DNA of 13,031 nt, from positions 1-13,031 of the forward strand of contig JAPLSD010000839.1 of the NCBI GenBank assembly GCA_026398835.1, read 5' to 3'. Of this stretch, positions 1 through 6,039 are shown piece after piece. The DNA comes from Pseudomonas sp. (GTDB taxonomy: Bacteria; Pseudomonadota; Gammaproteobacteria; Pseudomonadales; Pseudomonadaceae). Made by a program: the position numbers and the translations under genes. The notes below the pieces were generated by a model that saw nothing but the letters and a program-made list of their open reading frames with translations, was not told the DNA's origin and made no database searches. Within the stretch, counting starts at the first letter, position 1. Each line of letters opens with the position of its first letter.

Positions 1-999
1 CCGCAACAGTTCCGACGACCAGTCCAGGCCGACTGCGGTGCCCTCGGCCAAGGGCGCCGAGCCGTCGTTGCGGCGTACCACGGTGATCTCGCCGAGGGCG
101 GTGTCAACGCGGTACAGCCACTGGCTGCCGAGGAAGAACCGGCTGAGGAGTTTGCCTTGCAAGCGGCCGTCGCCCGCTGCCAGTAAATCGATTTTTTCCG
201 GGCGCAGGCTCAAGGTCAGTTCGCCTTGGCCACGGCTGCCGCGAACCTGGGCGATACCGGCGCTGTCACGTTCTCCCGGCAGCAGATTGGCCTTGCCGAC
301 AAAGCCGGAAATGAACTCGGTGCGCGGGTGCTCGTAGAGTTTGTAGGGCTCGTCGATCTGCGTGATGCGCCCGGCCTGCATCACCACCACACGGTCGCTG
401 ATGGACAGCGCTTCGGCCTGATCGTGGGTGACCATCAGCGTGGTGATGCCGACCTCGCGCTGAATACGGCGGATCTCGAACTGCATCTCCTCGCGCAAGT
501 TGGCGTCGAGGTTGGACAGCGGTTCGTCGAGCAGCAATACCGGCGGCTCGATCACCAGCGCCCGGGCCAGGGCGACGCGCTGACGCTGGCCACCGGACAA
601 CTCCCGTGGATAGCGTTCGGCATGCTGGGTCAGGCGCACCAGTTGCAGCACAGTGGCTACGCGTTTTTGTACCTCGGCGCTCGGCACCTTGCGCATCCGC
701 AAACCGAAGGCGACGTTGTCCTGCACGCTCATGTGCGGGAACAGCGCGTAACTCTGGAACACCACGCCCAGGCCGCGGCTGCTGGGTTTGGCGTGGGTGA
801 TGTCGCGACCGTCGAGCAGGATTCGCCCGCGGGTGACTTCGACGAAGCCGGCAATCATTTGCAGGGTGGTGGTTTTGCCGCAGCCGGAGGGGCCGAGCAG
901 CGAGACGAATTCGCCTTTTTCCACCGCGAGGTGCGTGGCGACGACCGCGTCGATCTCGCCATAGCGTTTGCATAGTCCTTCAAGTTGCACAAAGGCCAT
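1..999 (-). CDS. ABC transporter ATP-binding protein, PotA-like (partial, 3' end outside window)
   Basis: This is the cytoplasmic ATPase subunit of an ABC importer of the spermidine/putrescine-ferric iron-phosphonate group (COG3842-like). I read 333 codons in frame to the window edge without a stop, so only the extreme C-terminus is missing. Visible motifs are Walker A GPSGCGKT (residues 36-43), the Q-loop FQSYALFPHM (81-90), the signature LSGGQRQ (134-140), Walker B VLLLDEP (154-160), the D-loop SNLD and the switch histidine in MVTHDQ (189-194). After about residue 235 the sequence looks like a C-terminal TOBE-type regulatory domain (contains LSLRPEKIDLL). The ATG at 999 has an AGGTGG Shine-Dalgarno sequence about 8 bp upstream. 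The permease and binding-protein genes would lie to the left, so the substrate cannot be told. Its divergence from an IclR regulator suggests that regulator controls it. Confidence 0.9.
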   Translation of the reverse strand, partial: MAFVQLEGLCKRYGEIDAVVATHLAVEKGEFVSLLGPSGCGKTTTLQMIAGFVEVTRGRILLDGRDITHAKPSSRGLGVVFQSYALFPHMSVQDNVAFGLRMRKVPSAEVQKRVATVLQLVRLTQHAERYPRELSGGQRQRVALARALVIEPPVLLLDEPLSNLDANLREEMQFEIRRIQREVGITTLMVTHDQAEALSISDRVVVMQAGRITQIDEPYKLYEHPRTEFISGFVGKANLLPGERDSAGIAQVRGSRGQGELTLSLRPEKIDLLAAGDGRLQGKLLSRFFLGSQWLYRVDTALGEITVVRRNDGSAPLAEGTAVGLDWSSELLR

Positions 1000-1176
1000 A
1001 ACTGCGTTCCACCTGTGATTGTTATGCGTGCCGAGGCGCGCTTTTTGTATTGGGCAGATACGAAAGGATGCTGCTGGGTGCGTTGGCGCTCGACTTGAGT
1101 CGGCTGCCGGTGTTGTTCGAATCGCCCCTGTATGGACGCAGAGTAGGACGAAGACTAGGATGGGCTCAATGGCCTA

Positions 1177-1216
1177 TTTCACTGAAAGAACGACTATTTT
1201 CAATTTCATTCAGTGA
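1177..1216. promoter_or_regulatory. Candidate operator between the ABC transporter and iclR-type genes
   Basis: An 8-bp inverted repeat, TCACTGAA (1179-1186) and TTCAGTGA (1209-1216), lies just upstream of the IclR-family gene. The left half is itself a near-perfect palindrome, TTTCACTGAAA (1177-1187). IclR-family proteins usually bind short palindromes in the divergent region between themselves and their targets, so this is the natural candidate site. An AT-rich -10-like TATTTT occurs at 1195-1200 between the arms. The rest of 1000-1176 shows no gene that I can support. Confidence 0.35.
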
Positions 1217-1243
1217 GTAAATTTATTGTCGAGAAAATACTCT

Positions 1244-2080
1244 ATGAATTCCACTGAGCGGAACGAAAATAAAAATGAAGTCGGTGTAGGTGCAGTATCA
1301 AGACTGTTCGCCGTGCTCCGTAGTCTGGGTGACACTGCGGACGGTGGTGAGCGCGTCACGCAATTAGCCCAGCGCATCGGCCTGTCGCAGCCGACCACTC
1401 ACCGTTTACTGCGCAGCCTGATGGAGGAGGGGATGGTCGAGCAGGACGCGCGCAGCAAACGCTATCGCCTGAGCCTGGAGTTCTTTGCCCTGGCGGCCCG
1501 TGCCGGGAATACCGGCAACCTGCGTGAACTGGTCCGTCCCGCGCTGCTGCGGTTGTCTGCATCGTTGGGCGATTCGTTGTTTTTGCTCGCGCGCAGCGGG
1601 TTCGACGCGATCTGTCTGGACCGCAGCGAAGGGCCGTTTCCGATCCGGACTTTTACTGGGGATATCGGCGGAAGGGTGGCGCTGGGAGTGGGTCAAGGCA
1701 GTCTGGCGATCCTCGCCTTCCTGCCCGAAGACGAGCGCGAAACGGTGATTCGCTACAACCTGCCACGCCTCAAGGACTTCCACCTGTATGACGAGGTGTT
1801 TTTACGTTCGGAAGTCGAGAATGTCCGCAGCCTCGGGTATGCCGGGCGCAACACCGGCGTGTTGCAGGGCATGGCCGGGGTCGCGGTGCCGATTCTCGAC
1901 CGCGAAGGCCGGGCAGTGGCGGCCTTGAGCGTGGCGACCATCAGTGATCGACTGGGACCGGACCGCCTGCCTACAGTGGTGGAAATGCTCAAGCGCGAAG
2001 CCGCCGCGATCGGCCCGCGGATCAACCCGTTCGACCCGCTGCTGCGTCGGCCTTCGCAGATATTTGGGCAGGTGGAATAG
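1244..2080 (+). CDS. IclR-family transcriptional regulator
   Basis: This is a 278-residue DNA-binding regulator. The N-terminal winged helix-turn-helix spans about residues 15-75, with the recognition helix around LSQPTTHRLLRSLME (47-61). It is followed by an IclR-type effector-binding domain containing SLFLLARSGFDAICLDR, the GVGQGSLAILAFLP stretch and GVAVPILDREGRAVAALSV. The length fits the family. I prefer the ATG at 1244. A TTG at 1226 would add six residues and has a GTGAG upstream, so the start is not certain. It is transcribed away from the PotA-like ABC ATPase gene and probably controls that transporter operon. Effector unknown. Its last 59 bp overlap the convergent MFS gene. Confidence 0.9.
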   Translation: MNSTERNENKNEVGVGAVSRLFAVLRSLGDTADGGERVTQLAQRIGLSQPTTHRLLRSLMEEGMVEQDARSKRYRLSLEFFALAARAGNTGNLRELVRPALLRLSASLGDSLFLLARSGFDAICLDRSEGPFPIRTFTGDIGGRVALGVGQGSLAILAFLPEDERETVIRYNLPRLKDFHLYDEVFLRSEVENVRSLGYAGRNTGVLQGMAGVAVPILDREGRAVAALSVATISDRLGPDRLPTVVEMLKREAAAIGPRINPFDPLLRRPSQIFGQVE

Positions 2081-3305
2081 TGATGTGCGTCCTGCGCAGA
2101 ACCTGTGGCGAGGGTAAGCCGATCCACCACCAATACCCCAGGGCTACGGCGTTGATTCCTGCACCCAGCAGGCAAACACCGATCCAGCCTGACCAGGCGT
2201 ACATCGCCGTCGAGCCGATTGATCCCAGCGCACTGCCGATGGAATAAAACAGCATGTAACCCGCCGCCAACCGGCTCTGGGCTTCGGGGCGCACGCTGTA
2301 GATCATGCTCTGGCTGGTGACGTGTACCGCTTGCAAGCCGAGGTCGAACGTAATCACCCCGATCAACAGTGCCCACAAGGATGACTGAGTGAAGGCGATG
2401 GCCAGCCAGGAGACCAGCATCAGCGAAAGCGCCAGGCCGCTGGTCCATTGAGCCAGGCCGCGGTCAGCCAGATGTCCGGCACGCGCTGCGCCGAGCGCAC
2501 CGGCAGCACCGGCGAGGCCGAACAAGCCGATTTCGGTGTGCGACAGCGACAGCGGCGGTGCACTCAAGGGCAGAACCAGGGGTGTCCACAGCACCGTCCC
2601 AGCGGCGAAAATCAGCAGGGCGATGATCGCTCGATCACGCAGGACTTTCTCTTCCTTGAACAGGGTAAATACCGAGCTAATCAACTGAATATAGGAACTG
2701 GCTGGCTTCGCATATTCGCTCTTTGGCAACACATGAAACAACAACAGGACCATCAGCAACGTCATGCCCGCCGAAAGCAGATAAACCGAACGCCAACCGG
2801 CAAGGTCGGACATGCTCCCAGCCACCGTGCGCGCCAGCAGGATGCCGACGACGATGCCGCTGGTGACCACACCCACCACCCGGCCACGCTCGGCCGGCAG
2901 CGCCAGGGTCGCGGCATACGCGACCAGCACCTGCGTCACCACCGCCAGCAGGCCGGTCAGCGCCATGCCGATCAGCAGCCAGAGGCTGCTCGGCGCGAGG
3001 GCGATCATCACCAGTGCGAGCACCGACAGCAGCATCTGGCCGACAATCAAACGCCGCCGGTTGAGCAAATCCCCCAGCGGCACCAACAGCAGCAAACCCA
3101 GTCCATAACCGACCTGCGTCAGGGTCACGACAATGCCGATGGTCGCCGGGTCCATGCCGAAGGACTGGGCGATGGCGTCGAGCAGCGGCTGTGCGTAATA
3201 GACATTGCCCACAGACAGCCCGCCGGCGATGGCGAACAACAGGACCACGCCTTTGCTGAGGTATGGCTGCTGATACGGGTTAAGGATCGGTGATTCAAGC
3301 TTCAT
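2022..3305 (-). CDS. MFS drug/metabolite exporter (DHA1-like)
   Basis: This is an inner-membrane protein of 427 residues with about twelve hydrophobic segments, typical of the major facilitator superfamily. Motif A copies are visible as GDLLNRRR (about 78-85, the loop after TM2) and GHLADRG (about 278-284, the loop after TM8). A GIVVGILLARTVAG stretch in TM5 resembles the antiporter motif of proton-driven exporters. The N-terminal GNVYYAQPLL pattern is common in bacterial efflux permeases of this type. I chose the ATG at 3305 because it has GGAG six bases upstream. An ATG at 3317 would add four residues. The C-terminal tail after the last membrane segment (about 30 polar residues) runs into the 3' end of the IclR gene on the opposite strand. 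The divergent HxlR regulator is the likely controller. Substrate unknown. Confidence 0.9.
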   Translation of the reverse strand: MKLESPILNPYQQPYLSKGVVLLFAIAGGLSVGNVYYAQPLLDAIAQSFGMDPATIGIVVTLTQVGYGLGLLLLVPLGDLLNRRRLIVGQMLLSVLALVMIALAPSSLWLLIGMALTGLLAVVTQVLVAYAATLALPAERGRVVGVVTSGIVVGILLARTVAGSMSDLAGWRSVYLLSAGMTLLMVLLLFHVLPKSEYAKPASSYIQLISSVFTLFKEEKVLRDRAIIALLIFAAGTVLWTPLVLPLSAPPLSLSHTEIGLFGLAGAAGALGAARAGHLADRGLAQWTSGLALSLMLVSWLAIAFTQSSLWALLIGVITFDLGLQAVHVTSQSMIYSVRPEAQSRLAAGYMLFYSIGSALGSIGSTAMYAWSGWIGVCLLGAGINAVALGYWWWIGLPSPQVLRRTHITIPPAQISAKADAAAGRTG

Positions 3306-3333
3306 ACCTGGCTCCATCAGATGTGGTTTCGTA

Positions 3334-3369
3334 ATAAAACCAGTTGTACGGTAGAGAGGCTGGTTTTAT
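3334..3369. promoter_or_regulatory. Inverted-repeat operator between MFS and hxlR-type genes, probable HxlR site
   Basis: A perfect 10-bp inverted repeat, ATAAAACCAG (3334-3343) and CTGGTTTTAT (3360-3369), has arm centres 26 bp apart. The right arm overlaps a good -10 box TATATT (3367-3372), which has a TTGTAC -35 (3344-3349) 17 bp upstream and would serve the HxlR gene. On the other strand the left arm abuts TATTAC, a possible -10 for the MFS gene. This placement fits repression of both genes by the HxlR-type protein. Confidence 0.65.
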
Positions 3370-3411
3370 ATTGCAACCACTTTCCCGTTCTTCGATCTGC
3401 GAGCTCAACCC

Positions 3412-3858
3412 ATGGTCCAACGCACAAGCCTTGCAGGCGCCGAATGTCCGGTCGCCCGTTCACTGGACGCCATTGGCGACTGGTGGTCGTTACTGATCAT
3501 TCGAGATGCCTTCGATGGCATTCGCCGCTTCGGCGAGTTCCAGCGCAACCTCGGCATGGCCAAGAACATCCTCTCCGCGCGGCTACGAACGTTGGTTGCC
3601 CACGGGATTTTTGAAGTGGTGCCCGCGTCTGATGGCAGTGCCTATCAGGAATACGTGCTGACCGAAAAAGGTAACGGTCTGTTCACCCTGATCATCGGGT
3701 TGCGGCAGTGGGGCGAGGCGTTTTTCTATGAGGCGGGAGAACAGCATTCGGTGATGGTCGACCGAAAGAATGGGCAACCGCTGCGGCGTCTGGAGCTGCG
3801 TGCTGAGGATGGGCGGTTGTTGGGACCTGAGGATTGTCGGCGGGTGGCGGTGGAGTAA
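3412..3858 (+). CDS. HxlR-family transcriptional regulator
   Basis: This is a 148-residue winged helix-turn-helix regulator. The family hallmarks are present: an N-terminal CPVARSLDAIGDWWSLLIIRD block (starting with Cys12, often the redox or electrophile sensor in this family), then FGEFQRNLGMAKNILSARL as the helix-turn-helix, and a wing ending in YVLTEKG. A roughly 45-residue C-terminal extension (ending RRLELRAEDGRLL) is seen in the longer members. The gene is divergent from an MFS exporter and shares an inverted-repeat operator with it, so the simplest role is a chemically responsive repressor of that exporter and of itself. Inducer unknown. Confidence 0.9.
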   Translation: MVQRTSLAGAECPVARSLDAIGDWWSLLIIRDAFDGIRRFGEFQRNLGMAKNILSARLRTLVAHGIFEVVPASDGSAYQEYVLTEKGNGLFTLIIGLRQWGEAFFYEAGEQHSVMVDRKNGQPLRRLELRAEDGRLLGPEDCRRVAVE

Positions 3859-3860
3859 AG

Positions 3861-3895
3861 CGGACTGCATGTCCCGGTTGATGACATGCAGCCCG
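3861..3895. terminator. Hairpin between convergent hxlR-type and M14 peptidase genes
   Basis: The stem CTGCATGTC (3865-3873) pairs with GACATGCAG (3883-3891) around a 9-nt loop. It extends by CGG/CCG after one mismatch. It fills the 45-bp gap between two convergent stop codons and could serve both strands. There is no clear T tract, so intrinsic termination is not certain. Confidence 0.45.
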
Positions 3896-3903
3896 ATTGC
3901 GGC

Positions 3904-5055
3904 TTAGCGCAATATCCCAACCATCTCCGCTACCGTCGTCAACACATCCTTCCCCAACTGCATCGAACGCTTGCCGGACCAGCCGGTGATCGCATTCGGT
4001 GCGTCATTGTTGTCCTTGAACGGCATCTCCAGGGTCAACGACAGGCAATCGAATTTCTCGCCGACGCTGTTGCAGGCCAGGGTCATGTTGGCATTGCCCG
4101 GTTTGTCACGGGTGTAGCCGTGAGCGGTCTGGAAGTCGCGGGTCTGGTGTTTCAGGTGGCTGCGGAAATGCTCTTCGAGTTTCTCGATCCGCGGGGTGTA
4201 ACCTGGATTGCCTTCGCAGCCAGCGGTGAAGACGTAGGGGATTTCTTCGTCGCCATGGATGTCGAGAAACAGATCAACACCGTATTTTTCCATTTGCTGC
4301 TGAACGAAAAATACTTCCGGGCTGATGTCCTGGCTAGCACTCTGCCAGGCGCGATTGAGGTCCTGGCCCATGGCGTTGGTGCGTAAATGGCCGTGGAAGG
4401 CGCCGTCCGGATTCATGTTGGGGACGAGGTACAGGTCGGCACTGGCCAGAAGCTTTTTCATCACGGGATCGTCGTGCTGCTCCAGGCGCTCGATGATGCC
4501 TTCCATGAACCACTCGGCCATATGCTCGCCGGGGTGCTGTTGAGCGATGATCCAGACCTTGCGTTGGCCTTCGGCGCCGGTGCCCTTGCGCAGCAACTGA
4601 ATGTCGCGACCTTCGACGCTTTTGCCGGTGGCGAGCAGTTCGGTGCCGGCCTTGATCAGCGCCTGCTCGATCAGCCAGTCATGGCGTCCGCGGCTATAGG
4701 GTTCAAAATAGGCGAACCAGGCGTTCGTTGCGCTGGCTTCGAGGCTGAACCGCAAGGTATCGCCCTCGAAAATCGTCGGCACACGAAACCAGTTGACGTG
4801 ATCGTAGGAGGCCACGGCCTGGTAGCCATCCCATGCCTTGTTATAGGAAGACTTGCTCGCGTTGCTTAGACGGAACCAATGCTCCTGGCCCACATGCAGC
4901 CCGCTGGCCTTGAAGTGGAACCATTGGAAGTGCTGACTGCGGGTGTCTGGCTTGATGGCCAATAGCACTTGCAGCGGATTGCTGGTGTCCAGCACCTCGA
5001 TATTGCCACTGTCGAAGTTGGCAGTAATTTGAAAGGAGCCTTGAGCCACGGGCAT
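3904..5055 (-). CDS. M14 zinc carboxypeptidase, cytosolic carboxypeptidase (Nna1/CCP)-like
   Basis: This is a 383-residue protein with no signal peptide, so probably cytoplasmic. Residues 1-120 form the beta-sandwich N-domain typical of CCPs (HFQWFHFKASG, FRLSNASKSSY, FEPYSRGRHDWL). The peptidase domain follows, with zinc ligands H174 and E177 in QHPGEHMAEW and H267 in DIHGDE. NPDG (215-218) and DLNRAW (232-237) are typical substrate-pocket motifs, and E343 in LEMPFKD is the likely catalytic glutamate. All catalytic positions are intact. The family includes eukaryotic tubulin deglutamylases and bacterial homologues, for which a solved Pseudomonas aeruginosa structure is known. The physiological substrate in bacteria is unclear. 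The upstream SD is weak (AGG about 10 bp before the ATG). It stands alone, between an HxlR gene and an sRNA locus. Confidence 0.92.
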   Translation of the reverse strand: MPVAQGSFQITANFDSGNIEVLDTSNPLQVLLAIKPDTRSQHFQWFHFKASGLHVGQEHWFRLSNASKSSYNKAWDGYQAVASYDHVNWFRVPTIFEGDTLRFSLEASATNAWFAYFEPYSRGRHDWLIEQALIKAGTELLATGKSVEGRDIQLLRKGTGAEGQRKVWIIAQQHPGEHMAEWFMEGIIERLEQHDDPVMKKLLASADLYLVPNMNPDGAFHGHLRTNAMGQDLNRAWQSASQDISPEVFFVQQQMEKYGVDLFLDIHGDEEIPYVFTAGCEGNPGYTPRIEKLEEHFRSHLKHQTRDFQTAHGYTRDKPGNANMTLACNSVGEKFDCLSLTLEMPFKDNNDAPNAITGWSGKRSMQLGKDVLTTVAEMVGILR

Positions 5056-5219
5056 AGTCTGGATACCTGAGTATGATTTTATGACGGCTACTTTACACGC
5101 ACGGAGGGAGAGAAACAGCGGGGTAATTTCGGGAAAAAAAGAGGGGGGGCATCATCCTTGACGCAGCAGCAGCTTAGTGACTATGCGATGGACTCTCAAG
5201 TGCTAATTTCGGTACTTTT

Positions 5220-5245
5220 GCCCCCGGTTTTTCGGGGGCTTTCTT
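5220..5245 (+). terminator. Rho-independent terminator, plus strand, no clear parent gene
   Basis: GCCCCCG (5220-5226) and CGGGGGC (5233-5239) form a 7-bp GC stem with a GTTTTT loop, followed by a T-rich tail (TTTCTT). It points along the plus strand, but no plus-strand gene precedes it: the nearest upstream protein gene (M14) is on the minus strand. A weak promoter-like TTGACG (5158-5163) with TATGCG (5182-5187) lies upstream, so a roughly 50-nt RNA is possible. The rest of 5056-5219 holds nothing I can support as a gene. Confidence 0.55.
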
Positions 5246-5327
5246 GCAAAATGATGCTCTTTTGATATTGTCGCCGCCATTGACCATACCCGGTCTTCAT
5301 TAGCCTGAAGCCAAGCCAGAAAACGGG

Positions 5328-5356
5328 CAAAAAAAGACCCGGCAAAAAGCCGGGTC
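5328..5356 (-). terminator. Rho-independent terminator of the PrrF-type sRNA
   Basis: Read on the minus strand, GACCCGGC, a five-T loop and GCCGGGTC form a perfect 8-bp stem (arms 5349-5356 and 5336-5343). Seven Ts follow (5335-5329). This is a textbook intrinsic terminator and a characteristic 3' end of PrrF RNAs. Confidence 0.9.
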
Positions 5357-5441
5357 AAAAACCGTGATTAGCCTGATGAGGAGATATTCCAGGAGTCCGA
5401 CCTACGGTCTCTTGGGCTATCGACTGATCTCGCGACCAGCT
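5329..5441 (-). ncRNA. prrF: PrrF-family iron-responsive small RNA
   Basis: This is a trans-acting, Hfq-type sRNA of about 113 nt. When iron is scarce, PrrF RNAs base-pair with mRNAs of iron-containing proteins (sodB, TCA-cycle dehydrogenases, catalase in P. aeruginosa) and lower their expression. I recognise the 5' end CTGGTCGCGAG and the highly conserved central core containing GGAATATCTCC and TCATCAGGCTAATCACGG (about 5390-5362), followed by the characteristic terminator. The promoter is on the minus strand: TTGACT (5476-5471), a 16-bp spacer and TATTAT (5454-5449), putting the start at about 5441. A Fur box covers the -10 region and spacer, giving iron repression. It lies between DUF6124-like and M14 genes, and only one full copy is present. 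The exact 5' end is inferred from the promoter. Confidence 0.9.
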
Positions 5442-5444
5442 GCA

Positions 5445-5463
5445 CGCAATAATAATCATTATC
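5445..5463. promoter_or_regulatory. Fur box over the prrF promoter
   Basis: By hand comparison the 19 bp ending in ATAATCATTATC match 15 of 19 positions of the classical Fur consensus (GATAATGATAATCATTATC). The AT-rich repeats continue for another few bases (CATT). The site overlaps the -10 TATTAT (5454-5449, minus strand) and part of the spacer, so iron-loaded Fur would block RNA polymerase. It is the expected control element of a PrrF sRNA. Confidence 0.88.
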
Positions 5464-5568
5464 ATTTGCAAGTCAAATGTTTTCCCCGCTTTGTCGGGAA
5501 TTTCTTCCTGTACTCGCTACAACCTCTGTTTTGTATCTGTCATGCCGTCGACCGTGCGGCTACGCTAT

Positions 5569-5910
5569 TCAATCGGCCCGGGCTCCATCCAGCGATCTGT
5601 CCACCATGGCTTTGGCCAAATCAATCATATGCACCACCGAGAACGCCAGATCGCGGTGTGCGCCATACAGGTTTTCTGCGGATTCATAAGCGGTGGCCGC
5701 TGCGCAACGCAACAGGCCCGAAGCGTGGACCATGGCTTCTTCGCTGCTGATACCGCGTTTCACCTCAAAGAGTTTTTCCTCGATTTCGGGTTCTGAAACA
5801 GCCGGTTTCAAGTAATAGTCCAGAGCGCGCTGCGCTGCGGCGTTGCCTTTCAACGAGGCGAAGGTGACGTCCGTTTCCATTTCTGGCGAGTCATTGCTGG
5901 GTGTGATCAT
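5569..5910 (-). CDS. Small DUF6124/DUF3077-like protein of unknown function
   Basis: This is a 113-residue soluble, acidic protein with no signal peptide or membrane segment. The pattern is one I associate with a large Pseudomonas-restricted family annotated as DUF6124 or DUF3077: a short disordered N-terminus, RALDYYL, then a helical region with SEEAMVHASGLLRCAAATAYESAENL, HRDLAFSVVHMIDLAKAMVDRSLD. The family name is from memory and could be off. No function is known to me. A GGA lies about 4 bp before the ATG at 5910. It is transcribed divergently from the S24-like repressor gene, and operator-like repeats between them suggest it is that repressor's target. The gene ends about 130 bp before the prrF start on the same strand. 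Confidence 0.8.
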   Translation of the reverse strand: MITPSNDSPEMETDVTFASLKGNAAAQRALDYYLKPAVSEPEIEEKLFEVKRGISSEEAMVHASGLLRCAAATAYESAENLYGAHRDLAFSVVHMIDLAKAMVDRSLDGARAD

Positions 5911-5956
5911 GATTCCGGGTGCTCTAATGGTGGGTCAAATAAGTAAACCCAAGACT

Positions 5957-5971
5957 AGTACATAGTGTATT
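5957..5971. promoter_or_regulatory. Operator-like site 1 for the XRE/S24 repressor
   Basis: AGTACATAGTGTATT is a partial palindrome (TACA-TAG-TGTA core). It matches site 3 (6016-6030) at 12 of 15 positions in the same orientation. It lies on the DUF6124-like side of the divergent region. Assignment to the repressor is inference from position. Confidence 0.5.
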
Positions 5972-5986
5972 TGTGACGATAATTTA

Positions 5987-6006
5987 AATACTACAATGTG
6001 TGTATT
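5987..6006. promoter_or_regulatory. Operator-like site 2 overlapping the predicted -10 of the repressor gene
   Basis: AATAC (5987-5991) and GTATT (6002-6006) are 5-bp inverted arms. The reverse strand reads AATACACACATTGTAG, resembling sites 1 and 3 in the inverted orientation with a spacing change. TACAAT (5992-5997), a good -10 box for the rightward repressor gene, lies inside it, with TTGTGA at 5971-5976 as a possible -35 (15-bp spacer). Confidence 0.4.
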
Positions 6007-6015
6007 GAGAGCCCG

Positions 6016-6030
6016 AGTACACAACGTATT
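6016..6030. promoter_or_regulatory. Operator-like site 3 just before the repressor start codon
   Basis: AGTACACAACGTATT repeats site 1 at 12 of 15 positions and ends 9 bp before the ATG at 6040. This position would allow autoregulation of the repressor gene. Confidence 0.45.
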
Positions 6031-6039
6031 GTTCCGGCC

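Noticed and set aside
226..975. A 249-codon plus-strand open frame opposite the ABC ATPase
   Set aside because: The minus strand carries every ABC ATPase motif in one frame. The plus frame is a His- and Gln-rich shadow.
2448..3293. A 281-codon plus-strand open frame opposite the MFS gene
   Set aside because: The translation is a Gln/His/Arg-rich low-complexity sequence, typical of an antisense read of a membrane protein gene.
5364..5796. Short plus-strand open frames over prrF and the DUF6124-like gene
   Set aside because: They run across the sRNA, its promoter and the Fur box, and have no SD sequence or recognisable protein features.
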